NCBI GenBank assembly: GCA_947589415.1
Contig: CANQBP010000007.1
Location: forward strand, 1 to 64,000
Length of the DNA stretch: 64,000 nucleotides
Reading direction: 5' to 3'
From: an uncultured Clostridia bacterium
GTDB lineage: Bacteria; Bacillota; Clostridia; Oscillospirales; Acutalibacteraceae
Part shown: positions 20,372 to 30,109 of the stretch, one piece after another
Numbering within the stretch: position 1 is the first letter of the stretch
Layout: every line of letters begins with the position of its first letter
Notes under the pieces: generated by a model
Database searches by the model: none
What the model was told of the DNA's origin: nothing
What the model saw: the letters and a program-made list of their open reading frames with translations, nothing else
Program-made: the position numbers and the translations under genes

Positions 20372-21172
20372 ATGTTTGAAATGAATAATGTCCCGCAAAA
20401 GCTCAAAGAGATATTACACAATAAAAAATATAATGTAGATAGTGTGGGAATGTCCGATTCAAATGTATTGTTGTTTGATGATATGGTTCTTAAAATACAA
20501 AAGCAAAGTTATGAATCGGCTAATGAATATAAGGCAATGCAATGGCTTGACGGCAAAATTCCTGTTCCGAGGTGTCTTTACCATGAAACATACGACGGTA
20601 TGTCGTATCTGCTCATGTCGAGGATAAATGGTGAAATGCTCTGTTCCGACAGATGTATGAAAGACCCTGAAATGTTAGTGTCACTTCTGTCGGGCGGATT
20701 AAAAAAATTACAGGGCATAGATATTTCCGATTGTCCGTGTATCAATACGCTTGATGTAAAGCTGAAAGCGGCACGATATAATGTTGAAAATAATCTTGTT
20801 GATATGAATGATGTTCAGCCGGGGACTTTTGGAAAGGACGGATTTAAAGATCAGTTTGATCTTTTGGAATGGCTGGAGAAAAACAGACCCGCGGAGGACT
20901 TAGTGTTTACGCACGGTGACTGCGGTTTGCCCAATGTGCTTATGTCGAACGGTGTTATAAGCGGATTTATAGATTTAGGGAGAGCGGGAATTGCCGATAG
21001 GTGGCAGGATATTTCTATATGTTACAGAAGCCTTAGGGATAATTTCAGCGGCAGATATAACGGAGGTATTTCTTATAAAGGGTATGACTCCGATATGTTG
21101 TTTAAAAATCTCGGAATTAAACCGAATTTTGAAAAATTAAGATACTATATTTTGCTTGACGAGTTGTTCTAA
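20372..21172 (+). CDS. APH(3')-family aminoglycoside phosphotransferase-like kinase
   Basis: VFTHGDCGLPNVLMSNGVISGFIDLGRAGIADRWQDI and C-terminal GIKPNFEKLRYYILLDELF. Confidence 0.87.
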   Translation: MFEMNNVPQKLKEILHNKKYNVDSVGMSDSNVLLFDDMVLKIQKQSYESANEYKAMQWLDGKIPVPRCLYHETYDGMSYLLMSRINGEMLCSDRCMKDPEMLVSLLSGGLKKLQGIDISDCPCINTLDVKLKAARYNVENNLVDMNDVQPGTFGKDGFKDQFDLLEWLEKNRPAEDLVFTHGDCGLPNVLMSNGVISGFIDLGRAGIADRWQDISICYRSLRDNFSGRYNGGISYKGYDSDMLFKNLGIKPNFEKLRYYILLDELF

Positions 21173-21207
21173 ATATAAAATACTTACATGGAAAGGCAGG
21201 TTTAATT

Positions 21208-22410
21208 ATGAAAATACCATTTTCACCGCCTGATGTGGGGCAAGAGGAAATTGACGAGGTTGCGGCCGCCTTGAGAAGCGGTTGGATAACGACAGGGCCG
21301 CGCACAAAAAAGTTTGAAAAAATGATAACCGAATTTTGTATGAGTGAAAAAACCGCTTGTTTCGACTCATGTACCTCGGCACTCGAAATGACTCTGCGTG
21401 TTCTCGGCGTTGGGGAGGGTGATGAGGTAATTGTGCCTGCATATACCTATACTGCCTCGGCAAGCGTTATTTGTCATGTGGGGGCAACACCCGTTATGAC
21501 AGACTGCGGGGAAAATTCCGTTCAAATGGATTATGACAGGCTTGCGGACTTGATTACGGAAAAAACTAAGGTTATAATACCCGTGGATATCGGCGGAGTT
21601 CCGTGTGATTATAACAGAATATTTGATGCCGTTAATTCAAAACGCCCGATATTTCACGCAAATACGCCTCTTCAGGAGATTTTCGGGAGAGTAATAGTTC
21701 TTGCGGACGGCGCACATTCTTTCGGCTCAAGGAGATATCAGCTTATGTCCGGTGCTATTGCCGATTTTACGGCATTTTCGTTTCATGCCGTAAAGAACCT
21801 TACGACTGCCGAGGGCGGTGCGGTTACATGGAAAAAACATGACGGACTTGACAGCGAAAAGCTGTATAAACAATTTATGTTGCTGTCGCTCCACGGTCAG
21901 TCGAAAGATGCGCTCACGAAGACGCAGCTTGGCGCATGGGAGTATGATATTGTCGGGCCGTATTACAAATGCAACATGACTGATATTACTGCCGCTATCG
22001 GTATTGCACAAATGAAACGCTATTCCTCCATGCTGAAGCGCAGGAGGAAAATAATAGAATGTTACAACCGTGAACTTCAAAATATTGGAGTTTCTATGCT
22101 CAAACATTTTTCCGATAAGGATAAGATTTCATCAAACGGACATTTATATCTTGTTAAAATTATCGGAAAAGACGAAGAATACCGCAACAGGATAATTGAG
22201 ATTATGGCAGGTTTCGGAGTTGCGACAAATGTACACTATAAACCGCTGCCTATGCATACGGCATATAAAAAACTCGGTTTTGATATAGCGGATTTTCCTA
22301 ATGCTTATAATATGTACAAAAATGAAATTACTCTGCCGCTTTACTCAAAACTTACAGATGAAGAAGTTTATTATATAACGGATTGTTTTAAAAAGGCTCT
22401 TAAAAATTGA
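21208..22410 (+). CDS. DegT/DnrJ/EryC1/StrS-family aminotransferase
   Basis: ALRSGWITTGPRTKKFE, VPAYTYTASASVICHVGATPV, FSFHAVKNLTTAEGGAV (PLP Lys). Confidence 0.92.
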   Translation: MKIPFSPPDVGQEEIDEVAAALRSGWITTGPRTKKFEKMITEFCMSEKTACFDSCTSALEMTLRVLGVGEGDEVIVPAYTYTASASVICHVGATPVMTDCGENSVQMDYDRLADLITEKTKVIIPVDIGGVPCDYNRIFDAVNSKRPIFHANTPLQEIFGRVIVLADGAHSFGSRRYQLMSGAIADFTAFSFHAVKNLTTAEGGAVTWKKHDGLDSEKLYKQFMLLSLHGQSKDALTKTQLGAWEYDIVGPYYKCNMTDITAAIGIAQMKRYSSMLKRRRKIIECYNRELQNIGVSMLKHFSDKDKISSNGHLYLVKIIGKDEEYRNRIIEIMAGFGVATNVHYKPLPMHTAYKKLGFDIADFPNAYNMYKNEITLPLYSKLTDEEVYYITDCFKKALKN

Positions 22411-22421
22411 GGTGAATTGAT

Positions 22422-23504
22422 ATGTCAAAAAGGGGATCTGCCATACTTCTTGTTATCGCTGCGATTGTGGTAACGGGAATTTTTGGCTATTTGCTTAATG
22501 ATTTGATACATTTTAATTATATTAAAGAAACGGGAATAAAAACAAAGGCAACCGTAATAGCCGTAACAAGTACTGCCATACACAACAGGCACATATCAAA
22601 GTCGGGTATAGCGGTATATTATGATAAAGAAGGGTATGAGCATGAATATCATGGCTATATTGGAAGTTCCGGAACAGGAAAAGGGGATACGATAGATATA
22701 ATCTACGATAAGGACAACCCTGACGAGGTTATAAAGCAGGGTGATGAATTGTGGCTGCAAATATCTACGGTCGTTTCCGGAACGGTTTCTTTGGCAATGA
22801 TTATATTTACCGTATGGGCTATTACACATAGAATTGATAAGAAGCAGATAAGGTGTGTGCATCAAAACGTCACCAATGAGGAGCTTGCAAGAGTTGTAAG
22901 GGAGTATATGCCGCAGACGAGAGAAAAGTTTGCCAAAGAGAAAAAGAAAAATCGCAGGATAGATAAAGTCACGGCAGATGAGTATGTTGAGAATATGCTC
23001 CGTTCGGGTGACGGACTGGTAAATTTTTACAACAATTTCAAGAATATTACCGAAAACGGCAGCGTATATCTCGGAGCAATCATAAGACCGCTTGATAACA
23101 GTATTTTTAGTGAATTAGGCGATAGTGCAAACGAAAGGTTTACAACGCCTGCGTATGTTGTTTACAGTACCGATGATTGGTTTACGGAGCATCCTGAAGA
23201 GCTTATCTCCATATCTCAAGGTTTATGTGCATCTCTTTACGGGGGACAGTTTGACAATCCCGACGTACAGCTTATAAACGCAATTGCTTCAAATTCATTT
23301 CGTCCGTTTAATTTAGAGTATTGCGGAGCTCTTTCTCACGGCAGAAAAATCTATATTTCTACGGTTGTGTTAAGTAAATTTCAGCTTTGCAATCAAAAAT
23401 TGTGTAACAGACTTATTTACATAGTGGCAAATCCCTCGGTAACGCCGTATGCGACGGTTCTGCCTGCATGGTACTGGTCAATGTGGGAATTGAGTGCCTT
23501 TTGA
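22422..23504 (+). CDS. Membrane protein with DUF3592-like extracytoplasmic domain
   Basis: Two TM segments flanking a beta-rich segment ending GDTIDIIYDKDNPDEV. Confidence 0.65.
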   Translation: MSKRGSAILLVIAAIVVTGIFGYLLNDLIHFNYIKETGIKTKATVIAVTSTAIHNRHISKSGIAVYYDKEGYEHEYHGYIGSSGTGKGDTIDIIYDKDNPDEVIKQGDELWLQISTVVSGTVSLAMIIFTVWAITHRIDKKQIRCVHQNVTNEELARVVREYMPQTREKFAKEKKKNRRIDKVTADEYVENMLRSGDGLVNFYNNFKNITENGSVYLGAIIRPLDNSIFSELGDSANERFTTPAYVVYSTDDWFTEHPEELISISQGLCASLYGGQFDNPDVQLINAIASNSFRPFNLEYCGALSHGRKIYISTVVLSKFQLCNQKLCNRLIYIVANPSVTPYATVLPAWYWSMWELSAF

Positions 23505-23513
23505 AAAATAAAC

Positions 23514-23549
23514 GCCCCCTCGGACAGACTCCAAGGGGGCATTTTTTGT
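23514..23549 (+). terminator. Intrinsic terminator
   Basis: gccccct / agggggc stem followed by attttttg. Confidence 0.85.
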
Positions 23550-23582
23550 TATTATTTATGGCACAAGTATCTGCCGTTTTAA

Positions 23583-24050
23583 TTAAACCCTCATAATAAT
23601 ATTGAGCATATCTTTAAGCTCTTTGAGGACATCAACCGTATTCGGACTTTTATATCCGTCTTTAGCGAGTACATCGATCTGCTCCTTGAGAGTCTGTATC
23701 ATCTCTCTTCGAGGATCGTTCTGTTCCGCATATTTTGTCGGCAGAACTATATCGGGTGTATTTTCCGAATTAAAGCTGTTTAGCAGAACTAACAGACTTT
23801 CCGCTTGTGCTTCGGACATTTGTTCGACAGCTGCAATAAGAGCTTCTTTAGTGTCCATGTTTTTTCCTCCTTCTGCATTATCAACGGACGGAGGATTTCC
23901 GGTCAGACAAATCGTATGTGCATCGACGGAAATCGCCCGACCTTTTTTCAGCAGTCCCCTTGCCCTTTTGGGGTAGGTAGTACCAATATAATTTCCGTTA
24001 ATGTCTTTGACAATAATGTTTTTTGTTATGGGTGTCATCCCCTTTGTCAT
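23583..24050 (-). CDS. Hypothetical protein with N-terminal TTYPKRARGLLKKGRA motif; start uncertain
   Basis: NIIVKDINGNYIGTTYPKRARGLLKKGRAISVDAHTICL, then a helical Gln/Glu-rich C-terminal part. Confidence 0.6.
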   Translation of the reverse strand: MTKGMTPITKNIIVKDINGNYIGTTYPKRARGLLKKGRAISVDAHTICLTGNPPSVDNAEGGKNMDTKEALIAAVEQMSEAQAESLLVLLNSFNSENTPDIVLPTKYAEQNDPRREMIQTLKEQIDVLAKDGYKSPNTVDVLKELKDMLNIIMRV

Positions 24051-24355
24051 TGATCGTGCAGCAGTACTGCATGATTGGATTATAACATCTTTAATTCCCC
24101 TTGTCAATAATTGTCGGTTAAATTATCAATTATTTTTAAGTTAAATTAAAAATTGAGTTGTAAATTGATACAAATTATGATAAAATTTATGCATATCGTA
24201 TTTTTAGTTTATCAAATATATTGAACATTGGGGAAAGGTGCTTTATCCGTAATGCAGCCTCAATTTTTAAATTTTGCGTTTAAGATGTTATAAACTCACT
24301 TTCTGTTATGTTTCGCGTCCATTTACCGTTAAAACGGCCTGCCTAAAAAACAAGC

Positions 24356-24390
24356 CGATTTCCGACTATGTTATAAATAGTCGGAAATCG
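24356..24390. repeat. Perfect 13-bp inverted repeat cgatttccgacta-N9-tagtcggaaatcg
   Basis: Arms 24356-24368 and 24378-24390. Confidence 0.95.
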
Positions 24391-24559
24391 ACTTTCGCTA
24401 GCAAGAGTCACCGCCGGAATAAGCAGCTACTTGTATATATCATGTTTTCCACCCCCTCTATGACTTATTATACATTAGAAAAAATGAAAAAACAAACAAA
24501 AATACAAAATAATTTTGCATACGATTTGTGTTTTAATTGCACATGGGAGGCGGTTCTGT

Positions 24560-25861
24560 ATGCCATTTGATAGAGAGTTTTGTTTTTGTGATTTGTTAAA
24601 ATATTTAGATGGTTATGAATATTTGCTTACGTCCAGTTTTAGAGAGCGTAACATTACAGATATGATTTCTAATGTTTTGGGTGATGAACTGTTTAACTAT
24701 GCATTTCATTATGGTGAACCCAGATATATGTCTCCGATATTAGAAAGAAGGGAAAACAAGTCCATACGTAATCCGACATATCGTTTTGTCAGGTGTTTAG
24801 ACGATGCAATTCGGAGGGGTTTCAATCAATTTGAAGAGCAAATCAGACGTATAGTTTCCGTCAAATATTACGGCAAATTGTCTTTTGAAAATATAGAAAA
24901 AACCGGAAGACTGTACAGGGCAAAGGAAATTATTGACTTTTTTTTAAATGATCAGGAAATATGTATTTTTGACAATCCCGGAAAAAGTGAGCTTGCACGG
25001 ATGTGGATTAGCTGTTTAAATGACAGAAAAGAATATTCATTGTGTATATTATGGATACTGATTATTTCAATTTATCCTAAATCTTTAAAATGGCAAAAGT
25101 TTGAGAGGCTTAATGATTATTGGCAGTATTGTATGGGTAATTTTGCCGTTTACGGGCAGAATACCGAACAAATTGAAAAAAACAACAATCCCGTAAATAC
25201 ACTTTCACTAAAAGGTTTGAGGGACTTTTTATCACTTATTGGGAACTCTCAATTGGGGGTAACAGACGAGGACATAAACAAAATTATTGTGGAAAGAAAA
25301 CCGTTCTTTGACAGTATGCCCGGTTGTGTTTTTGAATTGGCGAAAACTAATAATAATTTTAAAAATGCGGTTATTGATGCAGTAAACAGCTTGCAGGACG
25401 ATTTTTACTTTTGTTTGAAGATTTTGCTTTCCGTTTCAAAATGTGATACCGGGCATCAGGGAGTTAATTTTATACCCGTCCCCGAACTGAAAATAGATAA
25501 TGTTCTGTTAGTTAAAATGCAGGGCGCAAATATCATTTTACCCGACGGCAATTCTTACGTGTTGAATTACGGTTATTTGCTCGTATTTGATTTTCTTCAA
25601 AAAATAACTGATGATTTTACTTCTTTTGAGGAGCTTGCTTCGATATTTCCGAGCATGGATTTTTCTAAGCTCGGTTGTTTTAGTTACGATTATTATTCGG
25701 GCAATTGGAATAGTATTCTGAAGGTGTTTTTTATATCTGACAGATACAGAGATGTCCTTGACTCTAAACAGAAAGAGGCAGTATTATCACAAATCAGATT
25801 TCCTGATGTTATGGTGAAAGATATTTATATAAAATCAACGTGGAGGGTTATGGAAAAATGA
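24560..25861 (+). CDS. Unknown protein A of the 3-gene operon
   Basis: ORF with RBS gggagg before the ATG at 24560; stop overlaps the next start (ATGA). Confidence 0.8.
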   Translation: MPFDREFCFCDLLKYLDGYEYLLTSSFRERNITDMISNVLGDELFNYAFHYGEPRYMSPILERRENKSIRNPTYRFVRCLDDAIRRGFNQFEEQIRRIVSVKYYGKLSFENIEKTGRLYRAKEIIDFFLNDQEICIFDNPGKSELARMWISCLNDRKEYSLCILWILIISIYPKSLKWQKFERLNDYWQYCMGNFAVYGQNTEQIEKNNNPVNTLSLKGLRDFLSLIGNSQLGVTDEDINKIIVERKPFFDSMPGCVFELAKTNNNFKNAVIDAVNSLQDDFYFCLKILLSVSKCDTGHQGVNFIPVPELKIDNVLLVKMQGANIILPDGNSYVLNYGYLLVFDFLQKITDDFTSFEELASIFPSMDFSKLGCFSYDYYSGNWNSILKVFFISDRYRDVLDSKQKEAVLSQIRFPDVMVKDIYIKSTWRVMEK

Positions 25862-27093
25862 TTACAGATGTTTTTGACTCTGTCAAATTTTCGGAAATTG
25901 AAAACGATTATGATACAATTAGAATAAATAAAATTCATGCAACCGCAGCGCTTTATGAGGCACTGATATTCTGCCCCGAAGGTGTTCTTATGCTGTCAGC
26001 ACCGCAGTTTTTTGACGGATTGGCGGCAGTGGATAAAAAGTGGAGAAGTGTTATATTTGACCTGATTAAAAAGGGATTTGTGAAAATTGCTCTATACAAT
26101 ACACCAAACGGAAACGGCGGAATACATAATATAAAAGAATATCTTTCAAAATTTGTAGCCCCGAAGAAATTCATTTATTCTTCAAGACCTCACCTTTCTA
26201 AGATGCTCGCCGAAGGGGACAGGTTTATTGAGGAGCACACTAAGGCGGTATGGGATCATATACTGAACCGTTCTCCCAAGCCGTCGCTCGGAACAGATCC
26301 GATTTCGGAAGAATTGAAAGATTTGATTTCATTTTTTGATGAGTTTTTTAATTGTGTCGGTAATGACAGCGACATTTATTCCATACAAAATTCTCAATAT
26401 GTTTCGTATAAAGACTATATAAACAACTCGTTTTGTGATGCGGAAAAAATTTCGGATTTTAATCCGTATGTGCTGTTTAACCTGTTTGCGGTCAAGAGGA
26501 GAGATGAATTTCTGTATAGTTTGAACAATTGTGCCAACAGAACCGAATTAAATGATTTTCTTGACGAAAATCCTTTTAATATAGATAGTGAAACAATAAG
26601 GGATATAAAACGGATATATGAGGTACTGTATAATAAATTTTCATTGATAACTTTTAACAATTCTAAAATTCATGTGCCTGTCATTGAGGGAGAAGATCGG
26701 AGGAGATACTTAAATATGTTGGTTTCTGCCTCTAATGTTAATCACCCTAATAAATATAAGTATGAAAATACCGAATTGATCCGAAAGGCAACCCGCAATA
26801 TTACGGCACTTTCGTTAGATGATGTCATAGGTATGCATAATGAAATAAAGGAACTTAAAGATTTGGAGCGTATACCATGGAATGATGCGCTGAATAAATA
26901 CAAGGATAACTTGCGGCGTACTTCCGAACTTGAATTTGATGACAATTTCTATACTATGGTTGTGTCAGACAGCAGTAAAAATTCAAAGTATCTTTTTACG
27001 TCCGTTGATGTTGAAAATGCGCTTGATGCTGCCATAAAAAATGTATTTTTGGATAACATTGATAATTTACTTCAGGAGGATTCGTATATATGA
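25858..27093 (+). CDS. Unknown protein B of the 3-gene operon
   Basis: ATG within ATGA overlap at 25858; RBS ggaggg; stop overlaps the next gene by ATGA. Confidence 0.8.
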   Translation: MITDVFDSVKFSEIENDYDTIRINKIHATAALYEALIFCPEGVLMLSAPQFFDGLAAVDKKWRSVIFDLIKKGFVKIALYNTPNGNGGIHNIKEYLSKFVAPKKFIYSSRPHLSKMLAEGDRFIEEHTKAVWDHILNRSPKPSLGTDPISEELKDLISFFDEFFNCVGNDSDIYSIQNSQYVSYKDYINNSFCDAEKISDFNPYVLFNLFAVKRRDEFLYSLNNCANRTELNDFLDENPFNIDSETIRDIKRIYEVLYNKFSLITFNNSKIHVPVIEGEDRRRYLNMLVSASNVNHPNKYKYENTELIRKATRNITALSLDDVIGMHNEIKELKDLERIPWNDALNKYKDNLRRTSELEFDDNFYTMVVSDSSKNSKYLFTSVDVENALDAAIKNVFLDNIDNLLQEDSYI

Positions 27094-27752
27094 CAAAAGA
27101 GTTAAAACGTTATTATGAGCTTATGGAAGAACGACCGCAGGAATTTTTGAAATCGGAAATTATTGATATAATTACAGATGAAACAACGATTGAGGAATTT
27201 TGCCGTAAAAATAATGTTAAAACCGGTGTTGTTTATGAAAGCAAATACCACATAATGGTGGTTGACGTTGTAAAGGATAAAAACGGCAGAATGTTTACGT
27301 ATGAACGCATTTTGAATACCGTTCCGGGCGGAAGTGTTGTGATAACAATACATAATGATAAGTTTGTTCTGCTTGAACAGTTCCGTCATGCCATGAGATG
27401 CCGACAGTACGCTTTTCCGAGAGGTTTCAAAGAATTGAAAATAAGCAATATTGAAAATGCGAAAAAAGAATTAAATGAGGAGATCAAGGTCAACAACTCG
27501 GATAATGTTTCGTACCGATTTATAGGAAATATTATTGCAGACAGCGGTTTGTGCGGAAACGTGGCAGATGTTTATCTTTGCACGATCACTGATGATGAGG
27601 ACATAAGTGCAAGGGCAACGGAAGGAATTGTAGGAACGAAAGAAGTGACTCAAGACGGGCTTAATGATATGATAAGGAACGGAAGTATTGATGACGGATT
27701 TTCTTTGGCTGCGTATTCCTTATTCTGCGCAAAAACCGAGAAACAATCTTAA
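27090..27752 (+). CDS. Nudix hydrolase (ADP-ribose pyrophosphatase-like) of the 3-gene operon
   Basis: PRGFKELKISNIENAKKELNEEI degenerate Nudix box in ADPR-pyrophosphatase-like context (VLLEQFRHAMRCRQYAFPRGF). Confidence 0.8.
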   Translation: MTKELKRYYELMEERPQEFLKSEIIDIITDETTIEEFCRKNNVKTGVVYESKYHIMVVDVVKDKNGRMFTYERILNTVPGGSVVITIHNDKFVLLEQFRHAMRCRQYAFPRGFKELKISNIENAKKELNEEIKVNNSDNVSYRFIGNIIADSGLCGNVADVYLCTITDDEDISARATEGIVGTKEVTQDGLNDMIRNGSIDDGFSLAAYSLFCAKTEKQS

Positions 27753-27760
27753 ATAAACAA

Positions 27761-27805
27761 AAAAAACGCTTGAAATACCCGAATGTAAGGTTTTCAAGCG
27801 TTTTT
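27761..27805 (+). terminator. Intrinsic terminator closing the 3-gene operon
   Basis: aaaaaacgcttgaaa / ttttcaagcgttttt. Confidence 0.85.
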
Positions 27806-27895
27806 CTGTCAAATGGGGCATAGAGTCTTTTTATAATGCGACGGACAATATCAAGGAATTAAGCGTTTTACAATGAACAAACCATGTTACGCTTT

Positions 27896-30109
27896 TTAGT
27901 TTTCTATTCCGTCAGTTTTATAAATAAATTTTACCTGACCGTCGGTATTATCGTCAATGCCCGCAAAACTCTTGTAATTAAGCGATACTTCCTTAGTTGC
28001 ACGTATTCTTGCAACTAAATCTTCGAAATTATTGTTTACTATATCCGCAAGTTTTTGTATACCCTCTTCATTAAATTTTGAAAGACCGTCTTTAAGCTGT
28101 TCAGAGCCGTCTTTGATCTGTTTAATGCCGTCAATAAGTGCCGGAACGGAGTTTTTCATTTCTATCACACCGTCATACAATTCGGCAGAACCGTCTTTAA
28201 GCTGTTCGGTACCGTTTTTAATTTCTTCTGTTCCGTCTTTCAATTCGTCTGCACCCTCAGCAGCCTGCGAAACACCGTTTGTATATGCTTGTAAGCCTGT
28301 ATAAAAAGTATTATAGTTGTCGAGAGATGATTTTAGGGATATCACGGATTTTGCACCCTCCGATGCTGCAGCAAGCTGCGACTGCACCTCATCTGATGCC
28401 ATATTGTCAGATACAGCTTTCTGCACCTGTATTTCCGTATTTGAAATAATTTGTTGTTTAACGTTATCGGTTTCCATTTGTTTTGAAACATTATTTTCAA
28501 CAGTTGCCTGTATTTCTTTGGTATTCATTTGTTCTTCGGTTTTAGCGTTTATGGTCTGTAATACGGCATCGCTTTTCATTTGCTTTTCTATTTCGTTTTC
28601 CACGGCCTTGCGTGTCTGCTCGTCTATAATACCTGCTTTAACGGCAGCGTCATATTTCGATATATCCGTGTTCATTGCTGCAAGCACCTGCATACGGACG
28701 TTTTCACGTACAGCCTGCGTAACTTTGGCGGCAACCTCTTTTTTAACGACTTCCGTTACCTGCTTTGTTACTTCTTGGCGGACTGCTGCTGTAACCTGTT
28801 CCGTAATATACGGACGCTTTTTCTCAACTTCGGTCTTTACGGTATTTACGGCTTTATTGTAAACTGCATTTTCGTCAAGAGAAGAGATTACATCGTCCAG
28901 TACGGTAGAATAGTTATCTATGGTAAGTAACGGCACTTCAAGACCCGCAGCGGCAAGCTGATTGTTTGCAGTAGAAAGAAGTGTTTCAAATACCTGTTTT
29001 GCACCGCCGTTAAGTTCACTGTTTTTATCGGAAAGAGTATTCAGACCGTCATACAACTGCTCTGCACCTGTCTTTAGGCTTGCTGCTCCCTCGTCCAATT
29101 TGTCTGTACCGTTTTTGAGTGTTTCAGCACCGTCGGCAAGACGATTTGTTCCGTCCGTAAGCTCTCCCGATTTATCGAATAATTCCGAAATACCGTCATA
29201 AAGCTCCGATGAGCCGTCGAGCAGCTTATCCATACTGTCGGTAAGCTCTTTCATTGAATCCTTGAGATCATCTGCTTTATTAAGACCGTCCGTATCAATT
29301 TCATTGAAAAGCTCGTTTGCAGCAACTGTCAATGTCATTCCAAGCTCAAAATTTTCCGCATCGGCGGTAATCTCTACATAATTCGGAATTTCAAGGTCTT
29401 TTTCCGAAATTCCGAGATTTTCCTGCAAACCGGGGAATGATACTCCGACAACGGCAGTTCGGCTGCCGTCGTTAATCAATTTGCCGTTTTTGATATCAAC
29501 ATTTTTGAATATATTATTGTCAAGAATAACTCCCGTAATCATGGTGTAGGGAACATATATCTTCTCTTTTTTGCCGTTTATTTCTTTATATTCAAACTGT
29601 TTGTTTGTGTAATCAAAGCGTATCGTTACCTTACCGCTTTTTCCTTTAAGCTCGGAGGCGGATATTTCCCTGTCGTCCAGCTTATATGAAATTTTCATAT
29701 CAACGGGAAGCTCCTTATCTATATTTCCCTGATAGTAAATATCGTTTCCTTCGGAATCCCATACTTTTACGTTGTCATTTCCGTCAGTAAAGGTTTCATC
29801 ACCCTTTACATTCTCAATGTCAGACAGCTCCGTTCTATCCGTTATGGATTTATCCTTGAGCCTGTTTTTTATCCAGTCGCTTACAATTATCTTATTGGCA
29901 GATCCGTCGGCATTTGCAAGGATATATACCGTTTCGTCTTTAAAAGCGGAGTTATCTTTGCTTTCTTTTTCGGTGGAAACCGAACTGCTTTTCTCCGTAT
30001 TATTATCATTATTATCCGTATTCAGAGATGAGGCGGTAAGAACAACACCGCCGAACGATACAGCCGCACAAAGACAAACGGCTATTATTTTAATTATGGA
30101 CTTTTTCAT
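27896..30109 (-). CDS. YhgE/Pip-like extracytoplasmic protein with heptad (LxxG) repeats and long coiled coil
   Basis: N-terminal TM; repeated LKDG/LYDG heptads; VTKQVTEVVKKEVAAKVTQAVREN coiled coil. Confidence 0.75.
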   Translation of the reverse strand: MKKSIIKIIAVCLCAAVSFGGVVLTASSLNTDNNDNNTEKSSSVSTEKESKDNSAFKDETVYILANADGSANKIIVSDWIKNRLKDKSITDRTELSDIENVKGDETFTDGNDNVKVWDSEGNDIYYQGNIDKELPVDMKISYKLDDREISASELKGKSGKVTIRFDYTNKQFEYKEINGKKEKIYVPYTMITGVILDNNIFKNVDIKNGKLINDGSRTAVVGVSFPGLQENLGISEKDLEIPNYVEITADAENFELGMTLTVAANELFNEIDTDGLNKADDLKDSMKELTDSMDKLLDGSSELYDGISELFDKSGELTDGTNRLADGAETLKNGTDKLDEGAASLKTGAEQLYDGLNTLSDKNSELNGGAKQVFETLLSTANNQLAAAGLEVPLLTIDNYSTVLDDVISSLDENAVYNKAVNTVKTEVEKKRPYITEQVTAAVRQEVTKQVTEVVKKEVAAKVTQAVRENVRMQVLAAMNTDISKYDAAVKAGIIDEQTRKAVENEIEKQMKSDAVLQTINAKTEEQMNTKEIQATVENNVSKQMETDNVKQQIISNTEIQVQKAVSDNMASDEVQSQLAAASEGAKSVISLKSSLDNYNTFYTGLQAYTNGVSQAAEGADELKDGTEEIKNGTEQLKDGSAELYDGVIEMKNSVPALIDGIKQIKDGSEQLKDGLSKFNEEGIQKLADIVNNNFEDLVARIRATKEVSLNYKSFAGIDDNTDGQVKFIYKTDGIEN

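Noticed and set aside
28317-28930. Cys/Ser-rich plus-strand ORFs (181 and 116 aa)
   Set aside because: Antisense to the coiled-coil region of the YhgE-like protein.
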